A DNA stretch of 64,000 bases from Corticium candelabrum (GCF_963422355.1 NC_085087.1:6713536-6777535), one strand, 5' to 3'; counted from the first letter of the stretch, positions 12,456 through 23,958 are shown. Notes: generated by a model from the sequence alone, not told the origin. Translations and numbers: made by a program.

Positions 12456-13063
12456 ATAACGAAATGAAACCCCATATTATCAACAAAGTTCCTAGGACAA
12501 GTCCAGGAATATGATGACATTTAGCAAACTTCATACACATGTAGGTCTACACGCCTCATACACATGCACAAGCCTCTATCATACACCCACCCACGCACGC
12601 ACGCATGCACACACTGCCATATTTCTGTAACTTTTACTGCGCATGCACACCGTAAAAATAGATTTCCTTCTAGACTCAGTACAACATTTTTTACTGCAAA
12701 CCCTCCAAGACCAATGAGAAGTGCCACTGCCAGCCTATGGCATCTTTTCGACGGTTAGAAATAGATGCCTCGCACAGATCATAATTGTTTATTAGGTATT
12801 ATATAACCTTTGCCAGAGCAAAAAATTCCGAGCAAATAGATTTTATTTGGCCACAAATTAATTTTCCAAGTTTGAAAGCGTTTCATATACTTATTTGCTA
12901 GGTACTCAATTTTATCCCAGAAAGAGTCAGTGGGCTATAAAGAGAATCTATTTGGAGGCGAGAAAACACTAAAGTATAGTTACTGTTCGAGTGATTTCGA
13001 TGAAATTCTTGGTATATTTTCTACAATCTCTTGAAAGACTTCAAATCACACGTGCACGTATAC

Positions 13064-13069
13064 TTTATT
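13064..13069 (-). terminator. Polyadenylation signal of the TRAF gene
   Basis: AATAAA on the minus strand (tttatt on +), 44 bp beyond the TRAF stop codon. The position suits 3'-end formation. Confidence 0.5.
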
Positions 13070-13112
13070 TTGCTTTGATTGCAATACAATCATACTGAAA
13101 CAAAAAGAACTG

Positions 13113-15573
13113 TCAATTGTCTACTTCGACAACGATAACAAACTCTTCGTTCTTCAAGTACTTTTCAGTAAAAAGAACATATAGAGAGACGCGAAGCGAA
13201 GCTGTTGTACAACGCAGATTATGTACCCTTGTTGCTACGGGGCGAAAACCCCGTCTAGGTTTGTCAAAATAATCTTTGATGAGCTCATCATCTAGTGTAG
13301 CTGGATCTATTGTCATTTTTATGTCATCTTCATGGTGTTGCCGGCCAACTAGCGTAATCGTATGACGGAGGCTAAACGGCCACCTCAATTCGTGGTCGCG
13401 TTTACCACAGACAGGAATAAGTGTAGCACACAGATCATCATCCATAGACCAAATGTCCAATGCCACTTTGTATCCAATCGAATGAGCAAAGAAATGCTTA
13501 CTTCTTTGGTACGCATACGATAGCATACCATTTGAAACGGTAAACCGTAATATAGCTTTACCACAAGAAGACTCTAAGTCTTCACTTTGAGATGAAAACA
13601 GTCGAATGAGAGCAGAGTTTACCAAATGAAGTGATTCTTTTATCTGATTATTTTCATCCCTCATTGCCTTGTTTTCATGTTTCAGTGTCTTGTTTTCATC
13701 TCTCAGTGTTTTCACTATCTGATTTTGTTCGATCTGATGCTGCACTACTGTTGTACTTAAATGTTGCTCCATTTCATGTCTCTTAACCTGAAACAAACGT
13801 GCATTAACGTTACCAAAACGAATTGCTTCAATGAAGATATTACCGTAACGTTGCATCCCACGTCCTTGAAGACGCAAGGCATTATCGTATTGGGACAATC
13901 TCCTAACTCAGAAACGTGATCTTTCATCTAAAAACAAATAAAATTTATATACATAAAAATAGTTGATCATTTTATTACATATACATGTATATGGGAAAGA
14001 ACTCTTACGTTTCTTCTTTCCACTCTCTTTCCACATTTCAATGTGCAATCGATAAGCAACTTTGGACAGTGTCTGTTATGCCACTAAAACATGCATATAC
14101 AATTTTTACGTTATAATGAAGAGATTTCACACATTTCTGAAAACCTCCACATAACGCCTTTGGACTTTTTTGTTGCACAAGAGACAAATTAGAAGCAATA
14201 GAGGGCAGATAAATTTTGCGTGATGGGAAAGCTCACATCGTCGCATGCTGTTACCACAATCTCTGGGACACTGGACAATCTGAAACTTGCATTCGTTATG
14301 ATGATCCTAACACAAATAATGAAAAAAGTGTTCTGTTACTATATTACATGCAGCGTGTCACTGGGTATCACGTGTAGGTAGTTCAGTTCTCCTATCCATT
14401 TGCACTCTTCGCCAAAATATGATATATTAGTACACCTGACTTTCAGAGACAGCACTTTCCTCTTTACTTTCATATCTTTGAAGACCTAAAATTTAATTAG
14501 AGAAAATAACGAATTGCAATACCCTTGTAGGTACAGTTTATTCCAGTTACATAAATTCTATGTAATATGTAGAATATATACCACTCTTCAATATTTTTTT
14601 GCTATTACATAATAATTACAACCATTCGGCAATAAAATTTACTAAATATGACTGACTGTGAAGACCACGGTAGGGTGATTTGAACATATATGTCTGCTAG
14701 TGCAAACGCTCTGGAATAAGAACTGTTCCTACTGTGAGGACCGACTACTGTAGCTGTTGGAAAAGAATACGTCACTAGCTACAAAATTGACTGTCCTAAA
14801 TTAAGTATATCAGGGCCTTCAAAACGTTTCCGTCTGGACAGAAAAATTTTCTAGTTGTCGCCAGTTACAGCAGATGATGCGATGAAGGACCGTGTAGCAC
14901 AGGACTGGTTATATAAGTGCTCCAAAAAGCAGTAAGTTTTCCCTCTAAACTCTTTAGCTGAGAAAGTTAGCAAACATTTATTCTGTCCGCCCACGCCAGC
15001 ATCTCACAAGAACACCGCCCTCCAAAATGGGCGTAGCTGGATAGTGTTCAACTAGCGAAAACGTTTTGGCTATAGAAGTAATAACGCAGTGCTAGATGCA
15101 TTTAGAGCATCGTTAAGCTCTTCTGTTGTCTATAAAAGAAACAGCCGACCAAGTTCAGTTTGCAAACTACCTATACTCACCGTCACGTGGTACACGAGAA
15201 ACGACCCAATTTGGAAAACTAGCTCTGCACGCTCCTCGACAATGTTTACATGCATTCGCAAATTGTTTAGCTAGAGAGTAGATCAAAGGCACGCGAAGCG
15301 TTACCCCAGGTGTAGCCAGCTTCTTCCCATCCAACGGACATTCCACGTCGTATCCTCCTCCTTGCTGCCTACAAAGACAATCCTGCATTATTTAAGACAT
15401 CCAACAGCAGATACATGATGCACGTACTCTGCTACTTGGTCGAAACAAGTCTTGCAGAAAGATTGTCCGCATGGCGTCTGCACTGGATCTCTCACAGCCA
15501 AGAGACAAACGGGACATTCGTAGTCTTTCTCAAGTGGATCTACAAACGATACATTGTATCCGCCAGCTGCCAT
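13113..15573 (-). CDS. TRAF-family adaptor: RING, zf-TRAF repeats, coiled coil, MATH
   Basis: Seven exons with consistent codon phase: 15428-15573, 15305-15368, 14372-14485, 14133-14306, 14009-14083, 13844-13927, 13113-13787, giving 443 aa. Exons 1-2 encode a RING (C20, C23, C35, C40, C43, then ECPLD); the usual His of C-G-H-x-x-C is Gln37. Exons 3-6 encode zf-TRAF repeats (LSLKVRC...[36 protein letters not shown]). Exon 7 has a heptad-like coiled coil (about 238-275, [14 protein letters not shown]) and a MATH domain to the C-terminus. TRAFs are cytoplasmic trimeric adaptors that couple receptors to NF-kB/MAPK signalling. ATG at 15573 is the first Met before the RING. Introns are mostly 49-81 bp; intron 2 is 819 bp. 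Stop at 13113; AATAAA on the minus strand at 13064-13069. Confidence 0.88.
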
Positions 15574-15860
15574 TTTGTTCAGCCAATCCTATTCGTACTC
15601 GACTAACAGTGAAATGAAACCCGTATTATCGACAAAGTCCCTGCTGTTGATCAGAACGCGTGTGCGCTAGGATTACAGTTAATTAACTAATAGCCAAATA
15701 GACGGCCAATTGAAATGCAGCGAATGCGCTCATTGTTATCGCTGTTGTTAATTAGCGTGCCAGTCGACGTAGCAATGTCTTCTCATGATTTCAAGAGGCA
15801 TAGACGGATAGAGGGGAGGGGTCCCGGAGGTCAGGAATCCTCCTCTTTATCGACAGGCCC
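15574..15860. other. TRAF upstream region
   Basis: Contains the 5' flank of the TRAF gene. The first ~80 bp (15574-15655) is partly duplicated at 12450-12500. No other gene is seen before the MULE target duplication at 15861. Confidence 0.4.
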
Positions 15861-15869
15861 ACCACAGCC
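15861..15869. repeat. MULE target-site duplication, left copy
   Basis: accacagcc, matched by accacagac at 24765-24773 (8 of 9 bases). Nine-base duplications are usual for Mutator-like elements. Confidence 0.65.
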
Positions 15870-15985
15870 TAGGCTCGAGTGTCCAGCCGGTCATTTCTCC
15901 ACCGCGTGGCGAATTTTTTTTTGGGCCCACTTTCTTTAGTGCCCGGATAAACGTCCCGTATACGCTGTAATCTGCACGTGACGTT
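15870..15985 (+). repeat. MULE left terminal inverted repeat
   Basis: Highly similar to the reverse complement of 24650-24764. Differences are mainly point changes and a one-base difference in the T/A run before gggcccac. Confidence 0.85.
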
Positions 15986-16488
15986 GGCAGAAGGAACGTG
16001 ACATGGTTGTATTGTTGTTTGCGTTCGTTGACTACTGCGCACCTTGCGACGCCACACCATTGACGTTGCTGAAGCAGTAGCTGCGTCGTAATTTTCGAAC
16101 TCGGGGGCCATCAAAGCACATGCGCACAAAGTAGCTATAGCAGGTAGGCTAGACGTTTCGTCTACCTTACGTTGTGATAACTTATTTTTCTTAGTTCATA
16201 ATTCAGCAGAAATCTGCTTCAGTGCACTTGCATCGCAAAAGGAGCTGTTCCAACTTTCAGCTGTTCAACCAGAGACCTCTTCAAACTGGTGGACACGTAA
16301 TACAGTTAGCAATCTATTAAAATATGCAAACTACTAGTAGCTAGACTACGATACGTATAGTCACGTAGACATAGATTAACTTTTTAGCTCTTTAGGAACA
16401 TTGCATGGGCTTACACGTAATCTATACCTTACATTGTGTATATCTATAGTAAACATGCTTCTAGGTATAAAGTTTATAATAAAGTCTG

Positions 16489-18858
16489 TCAAGCATTTTT
16501 GCTGTTCTTCTGAATACTGGCGGACAGACTGTGCTGTCTCTTTATCTTTTGTATTCGCTTCGGCATCACGTACCTACTGACAGAAGGAGTTGTGTGAGTT
16601 GCTCTCCTACTATTAAACACACTGGGGCGGCCAGCTTTTGCAGGAACAGAGCTTGAATTTTTTACATGTTTTTGTCTGCTGAGGGCTGTAGGCTGCACCC
16701 GAATTCTTTGCCTGTGCTTTGTTATCCCTGTATGACTGCCAAAAGTGTGTAATGCCGAAACCAACCGCTGCTGCTTGGTTGGTGGATGTGTTAATTTTCC
16801 TCGACATTTCCAGTAGTTTTCACAAAACTTTTTAACAGCTATCAGATACCCATCATTATTTGTCATGTTGGGGGCAAGTCCAATTTCTAGGTCAACCATG
16901 ACTTCATTGAGACTTGTTTTGACTGTCTCAATTGTCTGATTCTTGTCTTCACCACTACTGGGTATTTCAGTCTCCTTCATGGTTGTTTTCTGCCTTTTCT
17001 GTTGGAACAGATCATCATCCAGCATGGCTGATTCTTTGAAACAATGCTGTATGTCTTCATTATGCCATTGAATATCAACAGAGAGGGACTGCAAGTACTC
17101 TTCATCTGACTTTTGGTGAAGACTGCTGTAGAAGCTAATGGGTTGGCAATCTTTTCCAAGAGCTATGCCTGCAAGGAGCTGGCGTTCTTTTGGGGAATCA
17201 GTTGGAATCTTGTTGATGGTGGACTTCATGTATTTTGTTGCTGCAACGAGCTGGTGCTTACATGGTGTTCCATTGTATCCTACCGGGCAAGAGCATTCCC
17301 CTAGTTGCAAGTCTACTATCCAGTGGTTGTGTGGATCTGTGTGGCTTCTAACTATGTATACATCAGGGTCTTCTTCTGTGACTGTTACATCATCGAAGGA
17401 AGTGCTACCAAGCTTCACACCAGCTAATGTATATTTTAATGACACGAAGTGATCAAGTCTGTTACTTGCCAGTGAAAGTAAGCGGCACTGATAATACAAC
17501 TCCATTGTTATATGCACCATTTGGAATAACTGTACAGCATTCCAGGCCTTCTGCCTTTGAAACAGGATATCTTTGATTATTCTTATGCTTGCTTCAGAAT
17601 AATTATTCGTGTAGTTTCCTCGTGTTGGGAATTGTGTCCGGAAGCATAAAGCCCATTCTTCTTTTCGCTGCCAGTAACTGTCTATCCGTTTTTTGAAAAC
17701 AGGAAATTGACTGCTTTCAATTTCAGCTTTTACATTCATTAGGGCTTGCTCTGAAGATGAGTACAGAAGGCACTTTGTGAGCAGCATACAAGTTACCCTG
17801 TCGTTCCCTGTTACCCTGGACTTATCACTCCACAGCCAACGCCACATGCTTTGGAGGAAATGGAACACACAAAGATGCAGTTGTGCTTTTGGCCCTACTA
17901 TCTGGAGTGCTCTTTGTTCACTTGCAGAGTCATCAGTTAAAATTGTTAACGGCCCTGCAATTTTGCCTCTTCCAAAAAAGGCATGGTCAGGTAGGATGCT
18001 GACAAGTGCTTTAAATGCAGCTGTAAGAGTCTCTACATCTTCACTTGAAGCCATCACACACCCTAACGGTACAGCTCCTGCAACAGTGCTGCAGCTGAGT
18101 ACAAACACTGCAGTGTTTAAGTTGTCTAAGCTGGCTGTAGAATCGCAGTAGACCATTTCACTGCTTTGGTACAATAGTTTGCGAGCTCTCGCCATTAAGG
18201 GTGTGACAACTGCTAAAAGGAATGGAACATTGTGAGTGACTTTTTTAACTTTTGGTGGATGTTCAGGAGCCATTGCTTCTTTGGTCTCCTCAGCTGACTG
18301 ATAAAGTTGAAGAAACGCTCTGCCGTTTTCTGAGCTATGGGCTTCATTAAATTGGTTTACTTCTAGCGATAGACGCTCAAACATTAATTTGCCATTTTCA
18401 GGGCCAACACACTTCTGTCTCCATTTTTGAAACAAGCGTTGGACATCCTGGCAGTTGGGGTTGATGGACCGATCAGCAAGTGCAACTTCAACATCTGAAG
18501 TGCCAAATTTTAGCTGTAGTCTGTTAACATATTCATGTCGAGCTCTGGCTGCTGAGTATCCTGACTCAAACAAATTGTTGTACTCCCCTTTGGCGCAATT
18601 AGCAACAGGCCTGCAACTAAGTGCATGTGCACTATTTACAGGGTGGTTGTGGCTATACTGCATGTCAATCAGACATGCTTTGCTAGGATGGTTGGCAATA
18701 GCCAAGGCTAGGCTAGAATAGACTCGCACTCTCAAGGTACTTGGACACTTTGTTTTCTTCATTCTGGTGCTCTTGAACATACGTGATGGTGGAATTTGGG
18801 ACTTCATTTTCTCTTGGGTTTTAGTTAGTTTCTTTTGCTGGTCGTGACAGTGTCGCAC
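16489..18858 (-). CDS. MULE transposase with SWIM zinc finger
   Basis: A 789-aa frame encoding a Mutator-type transposase that cuts and moves the surrounding element. Visible parts, numbered from a GTG at 18858: N-terminal Cys/His DNA-binding-like region (C4, H5, C38, HNH around 70-72), catalytic Asp239 (VYCDSTASLD), Asp309/310 (ILTDDSASEQ), the C-x2-H of LCVFHFLQ (330-333), catalytic Glu422 (NYSEASIRI), and a SWIM finger C522-x-C524...C533-x-H535. The C-terminal 200 aa is variable and basic. The open frame actually continues upstream of 18858 to about 18930, overlapping the protease ORF in the -1 frame; the residues there (TYRVTRGVKPSGQRVLFKTV) look like genuine family sequence, so GTG is not the true start. 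The protein was probably fused to, or read through from, the protease. Confidence 0.85.
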   Translation of the reverse strand: MRHCHDQQKKLTKTQEKMKSQIPPSRMFKSTRMKKTKCPSTLRVRVYSSLALAIANHPSKACLIDMQYSHNHPVNSAHALSCRPVANCAKGEYNNLFESGYSAARARHEYVNRLQLKFGTSDVEVALADRSINPNCQDVQRLFQKWRQKCVGPENGKLMFERLSLEVNQFNEAHSSENGRAFLQLYQSAEETKEAMAPEHPPKVKKVTHNVPFLLAVVTPLMARARKLLYQSSEMVYCDSTASLDNLNTAVFVLSCSTVAGAVPLGCVMASSEDVETLTAAFKALVSILPDHAFFGRGKIAGPLTILTDDSASEQRALQIVGPKAQLHLCVFHFLQSMWRWLWSDKSRVTGNDRVTCMLLTKCLLYSSSEQALMNVKAEIESSQFPVFKKRIDSYWQRKEEWALCFRTQFPTRGNYTNNYSEASIRIIKDILFQRQKAWNAVQLFQMVHITMELYYQCRLLSLASNRLDHFVSLKYTLAGVKLGSTSFDDVTVTEEDPDVYIVRSHTDPHNHWIVDLQLGECSCPVGYNGTPCKHQLVAATKYMKSTINKIPTDSPKERQLLAGIALGKDCQPISFYSSLHQKSDEEYLQSLSVDIQWHNEDIQHCFKESAMLDDDLFQQKRQKTTMKETEIPSSGEDKNQTIETVKTSLNEVMVDLEIGLAPNMTNNDGYLIAVKKFCENYWKCRGKLTHPPTKQQRLVSALHTFGSHTGITKHRQRIRVQPTALSRQKHVKNSSSVPAKAGRPSVFNSRRATHTTPSVSRYVMPKRIQKIKRQHSLSASIQKNSKNA

Positions 18859-18902
18859 TGTTTTAAACAGAACTCTTTGACCTGATGGTTTGACTCCTCT
18901 TG

Positions 18903-20366
18903 TTACTCTGTATGTTGTTTTTGAGATTTTTTAAAGTCTTCTATCCATTGCACTGCTGCTTGAGGAGTGTTTGCATTTGTCCATACTGTTAGTGTAAAGT
19001 TGTAGGACTCTGCTCCCAAGAAAGCATCTTGCTCTTTCTTGCTGTGCTCAACAACAAGGTAGCTGTAGTTTGCAGGTAATAGGTAAGCTATATCCTGAGG
19101 TAAACCAAGGTTCACTTCTGTTGGTGGGTTTGTTTTCAGCCTGGCTTGGTCACTAACGCTAATGATGTTGCTAGGGAGGGGGCTTTGCAGAGGACTTTCA
19201 ACAGGTGTGATTTTATCACACAACATACTATCTTGGTTGTTTGGTTCTTTAGACAAGAGGCCCGTTGCAGATTGGTAGGCTTCTGTCTTATCACTGTCCC
19301 TGACATGTGAATGTGTGATTGACAGTCTGCCAGGCACATCTAGTTTTGGATGGTTAGTTGCTGTTGCTGCAGCCTGAAGAAGTCCCAATACATCAGAGCT
19401 CACCTGCTTCTTTTTCAAGCTAAGGCTGAGTAATCGGCTGTTTCTGTTTTCCTGCAAAGGCTTAGGAAGTGTCTTCTTGTTGTCAAACGCTAAACTGCTG
19501 ACATCATTTTGAATGTCAATCTTGCCTCTGACTAACCAAACTGCCAAGACAGTCCGTAGGTAATGAGCATATGCACTTGGCTGGTGGTAAATACGAAGTA
19601 AAGATTTTAGAGGATGGCATTGAATTTGTGGAAGGCAAACATACGGCCAAACTTCATGTGGACCAAATGACACAGTAGCAACGAACATGAATGCAATCAC
19701 ACCACAAGATGATGAATCTGTTTGCACTGGGTAATTGCAGCATTCGCGGGAGCAAGCATGTTTGCCATTTCTGTCAAAAGTGGGCCTGTGCAAGTTGAAG
19801 ATGCTTTGAGGTATTGCAATCTGCTCTCCCAATATTTTTTGCAGTTCAGGGAATGTCTGCTTACATTCCAAAAGGAGGTTGGGGGGCACTGGATAGCCAA
19901 GGGAATCGCCATAGTAGGACAAGTTGGTTGATACGTCTGTAACAAGCACAGTCCAGTGATTGCCTCCAATGATTTTGTTAGAAGCAAAAGCAGTGCCAGA
20001 CAGTGGATCAATGCTGACATTTACAATGAAGAAAAGCAAGCGAATGCTACTTCTGCCGTTTAGTGCAGTAGAAACATAGTTTGTCATACATCTTTTGTTG
20101 TATTCAGACAACACAAGCGACATACAGTCATTTGATGAGTTGTTGACAAGTCTGGACAAACTATCAAGAAGGTCATCTGTCAGCCATCTTGTGCATGCCA
20201 ACTTTGAAAACTGATGGGTGCTAATGCTTTGACATGCTATAGCCAATGGTGGCTGATTGAGCAGTATGTCTCTGAACTGTTGAATGGTATCACTACTAGG
20301 ACGTTGAATATTCAGAGTGCTTGGAAGTTGGTATGTCTCATCAAGCCACTCTTTCTCCTGATGCAC
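18903..20366 (-). CDS. Ulp1/SENP-like (C48) cysteine protease ORF of the MULE
   Basis: A 487-aa frame. The catalytic triad of a C48 peptidase is visible as His137 (GGNHW), Asp154 (YGDSLG) and Cys221 (DSSSCGV), with Gln215 suitably placed for the oxyanion hole. C48 enzymes cleave SUMO-like proteins; transposon-encoded members are known from plant and animal MULEs, with unclear roles. The final ~50 aa (LTVWTNANTPQAAVQWIED) read as the N-terminal part of the transposase module rather than protease. The 5' side (minus) is preceded by ttattgctag, a good splice acceptor at about 20367, so one or more upstream exons likely exist. Confidence 0.8.
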   Translation of the reverse strand: MHQEKEWLDETYQLPSTLNIQRPSSDTIQQFRDILLNQPPLAIACQSISTHQFSKLACTRWLTDDLLDSLSRLVNNSSNDCMSLVLSEYNKRCMTNYVSTALNGRSSIRLLFFIVNVSIDPLSGTAFASNKIIGGNHWTVLVTDVSTNLSYYGDSLGYPVPPNLLLECKQTFPELQKILGEQIAIPQSIFNLHRPTFDRNGKHACSRECCNYPVQTDSSSCGVIAFMFVATVSFGPHEVWPYVCLPQIQCHPLKSLLRIYHQPSAYAHYLRTVLAVWLVRGKIDIQNDVSSLAFDNKKTLPKPLQENRNSRLLSLSLKKKQVSSDVLGLLQAAATATNHPKLDVPGRLSITHSHVRDSDKTEAYQSATGLLSKEPNNQDSMLCDKITPVESPLQSPLPSNIISVSDQARLKTNPPTEVNLGLPQDIAYLLPANYSYLVVEHSKKEQDAFLGAESYNFTLTVWTNANTPQAAVQWIEDFKKSQKQHTE

Positions 20367-20450
20367 CTAGCAATAACATACCATGCTTTAATATTATGAT
20401 TATTCTAGGATATGTAGGCTAATTGTAGGGTTTGTGCATACCGAGCATGC

Positions 20451-20453
<3 letters not shown>

Positions 20454-20507
<54 letters not shown>
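20454..20507. repeat. (TG)n microsatellite
   Basis: About 54 bp of TG repeats inside the MULE. Confidence 0.95.
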
Positions 20508-20508
<1 letters not shown>

Positions 20509-20639
20509 CTGTCTGTCATGAACAATGTAGAGTAGAGGACTTTCTTATATGACAAAGACCTTCAGCATTATGTTCATTGATTTAGAAATTCTAGAAGTGT
20601 TACCCTCTTGCAACTAGATCATGTAGTAGTGTTTATTGG

Positions 20640-20688
20640 TGTCTGTCTGTCTGTCTGTCTGTCTGTCTTTCTGTTTGTCTGTGTGTGT

Positions 20689-20731
<43 letters not shown>
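20640..20731. repeat. (GTCT)n then (TG)n microsatellite
   Basis: Seven GTCT-type units pass into TG repeats; simple sequence inside the MULE. Confidence 0.9.
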
Positions 20732-20734
<3 letters not shown>

Positions 20735-21054
20735 GATCGTGTGGGAATTGTGTTGATTGTCTAGATTCTTTCTCATTTGAATTGTCAAAGTTGACTCCCA
20801 GTAATCTAATGCCTTTGCTGTTCAACAACCGATAACCACTTCAACTGCTGTGAGTGTGAAATCGGTGAATGAAGTCAAGGAGGGACTGGGAGGTGTGACA
20901 GCTGATGGGGATCAACAGCAATGAGGAGTGGAGAACGTGAAGGATGAGAAGTCGGCTGTTGTGGAGGACAAAGCAGCAGCATTGGGTACAGATTGTAGTG
21001 ACTGGAACGTGTAGCACGTGTTTGCTGATAGAGTGATGGATAAGCAGACAAACG

Positions 21055-21700
21055 GATAGACTGACACTGTCACAGACAGATGGATAGACGGACAGATGGA
21101 CAGACACACAGATGTACAGACAGACAGATGTACAGACAGACAGACAGACAGACAGACGGACAGATGGACAGACTCATACAGACAGATGGACAGACTCACA
21201 GACAGAGAGATAGACAGGCACACAGACAGACAGATGGATAGACACACAGACAGGCAGATGGACAGACAGACAGACAGACAGACAGATGGAGAATCAAAGT
21301 GACTAGCCTCCACCCTGTCCTGACTCTACTACCTGTCTGTACACCATGATGCAACTTCCACGTACGGACGGGACGGACAAAATAGCACTTATCTATAGAT
21401 GTTTGGATGGATAGATAGACAATGGACAGACAGACAGATGGAGAGAAGGACAGACAGAGAGATGGACATACATTCATACAGACAGATGAACAGACAAACA
21501 GACCGACGAACAGACAATGGGCAGACTTACAGACAGACAGACAGATGGACATACAGACAGACAGACAATGGACAGACAAGTAGACAAACAGACAGAAAGA
21601 TGGACAAACAATGGACAGACAGACAGAGGACAGACAAAGAGATGGAGATACAAACAGACTGATGGACAGACAGACAGACAGACAGTTGATTGGCTGACAG
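21055..21700. repeat. GACA-rich satellite-like tract, interrupted
   Basis: Degenerate GACA/GACAGATG units at 21055-21297 and again at 21412-21692, split by about 110 bp of unique DNA. Frames give Asp-Arg-Gln-Thr repeats and are not genes. Confidence 0.9.
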
Positions 21701-22139
21701 ATTCATGAATGAAAGAAGACACTAATCCTGTACAATCCCTCCACAGTAAAGATCTACATTTTGTCTTTTGTTTCAGTTGCTATCAGACCGTCTGTTCGTG
21801 CTTCTACCAACTTGGATCAAGCACAGGACACAGAGACGCCAAATTTCCGTGAGAATCACTCTTGTGTGTTGCTTGGCTAACTATCAGTAATGAGAACTTG
21901 TCTCTTGTGTCAGTTGGAGTTGTAAAGGAAGGGATGACATCTGACATGTGCTTTAGGAGCATCTTCTTCTGCGTGCAGTTTGGCATGGGAATGGTCTGCT
22001 AACCACATAAATCAGGAATTGAGTATAGCAATTGAGTTTTAGAGCAGCAGTTGAAAAAATTCTTGGTACGTTTCAAATAAATAAATAGATTTTGGGCAAG
22101 GATTCACTTAGCAAGATTGATATTCTAAACATTTGTGTG

Positions 22140-22980
22140 TAAGCAATGCTAGCATGTATACCTTGGTTTTATCAACATTTGCTTAATATTTAATTTAAAG
22201 AATTTAGAGAATTTTTTAGAATAATTTGACGTGTGCTGGTGTGTGCTGGGTTTGATAGTTAATTAATTCAACATCTAAAATTTAGTTTCAATCATTTGTC
22301 TGTTAATTTGCAGTTTGATAATGATTTATACAGCCTACATTGATTGATTTATACCGCCAATTTATATATAGTCAATATTATTGTATACAGGCATTATTGA
22401 TTGATGTATACTGTACAGTAAATATTGATTGATATATACATTAGCAATAGTGTTGAGCTTAACCTTGTTTCGAAGACTGACATTCTCTATTTCAAGTTAG
22501 TCAAGAAGCAGCAAGACCTATATGTGGAAACATGGATTATTTTGGTGACCTTGTTCTTTAGTGTGGACATAGACTTTTTATGGATAAAACCCCATGATGC
22601 AACCAGTGAAATTATTTGGAATGCACTGCTTGTAGATAACAAGGAATTCAAACGAGAACTAAAATGAAGGAGCGAGCAGTAATAGTCTTACTATATCAAC
22701 CAATATTGACTGTGTATATCAATCAATATTGACTGGCCGTATAAGATCATATTGACTATATATAAATAGACTGTATAAATCAATCAATGTAGGCTGTAGA
22801 AATCATTATCAAACTGTAAATTTACAGACAAATATGATTTTAGGTATAATTTTACATGTTGCATAAACTATCAAACCCAACACACCTCAGATTATTCAAA
22901 AAATTTCTCAATCTTTAAAATTAAGTATTAAATAAATGTGGAAAAGTGAAGTATGCTTTACATTCTTTACATATACTTTA
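22140..22980. repeat. Inverted-repeat element nested in the MULE
   Basis: The left arm (about 22140-22400) and right arm (about 22700-22980) are imperfect inverse copies. Examples: cagtttgataatgattta.acagcctacattgattgatttata against its inverse near 22770-22815, and the words around gctgggtttgatagtt against aactatcaaacccaac. The 300-bp middle carries an open frame (22425-22667) with no recognised domain. Probably a non-autonomous DNA element. Confidence 0.6.
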
Positions 22981-23839
22981 CATGTATACGATACATGGTT
23001 TGGTTGCAGCCAATAATACAGAATGAGGATGTGCATGTGTAGAGGTATGGTTGGCATGTGAGGGTCACCTCGTGATGAATTTGAAGCTAAAGAAGAGATC
23101 TCATTCTAGGAACACTTTCACTTGAGAGAGGACTGCAATTTGCCTCTGTAATTTTTGGAATAAGTTTATTTCTTGTGGCAGGGTACAAGACCTACGATAC
23201 CACAAATATGACTCAATGTTAACTAATTAAGTTGTCAATATTACAGATAATCGTGAAATATTGGATTGGCTACGTGTATCAATCGGTATCAGCTTGTATT
23301 GGTCTAGATTATCAGTTATTGGAGAATAAGTAAAACTGTTTTATCAGTGAAACTTTAGCAAAAAAGGGTTTTTGTACATTTTCCAGTGCAGGCGTGTATG
23401 TATGTTTTGCCTTTAACAGCCAGTGCTGCAAAAATGGTGCAGCTATACTTTTCTGTGGTGTTCTGGACAGCAACAAATGTCCATATATATTGGTCCCTTG
23501 AAAATCAATGGTTCAGCGAGTGTGGTCCATGTCATTACACTGTACAAGTAACCAGTTCATGTACTGTACAGTCTTTTAATTAATTGATTAATTAAATGAA
23601 AAATTTTACTGAAGAAATGCTATGCTTAATGTTTTGCATTGTGTGTAGGACATGTGAAGAAGATTGCATATATTTGGAAGGTTGGATCAATGAATGGCAT
23701 GTCAAAGTAGTGTCCAGTAAATCATGCCACTATTCAAGCTGCTAGTGCAACAGCTGTGACATTTGTTTACCAGTTTACGATGCTGTAGAATTCAATTCTA
23801 ACCAGTTATAGTCATTACCGGTTGGATATAATAATATAA

Positions 23840-23893
23840 TACACAGACACAGACACAGACACACACATACACAGACACATACACAGACACACA

Positions 23894-23955
<62 letters not shown>
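23840..23955. repeat. (AC)n/(ACAG)n microsatellite
   Basis: Acacag- and ac-repeats, simple sequence. Confidence 0.9.

Positions 23956-23958
<3 letters not shown>

Noticed and set aside
13788-13898. N-terminal 37 residues of the long minus ORF ending at 13113
   Set aside because: They cover an intron (13788-13843) and an out-of-frame reading of exon 6. The true reading in exon 6 gives a zf-TRAF repeat (CPNTIMPC).
15715-16129. Short ORFs around the MULE left end
   Set aside because: They cross the terminal inverted repeat and have no domain or splice support.
20912-21722. Asp-Arg-Gln-Thr or Ser-Val-Cys-Leu rich proteins
   Set aside because: Frames through GACA/GTCT simple repeats.
22425-22667. 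An 80-aa gene
   Set aside because: AT-rich core of an inverted-repeat element, no homology recognised.
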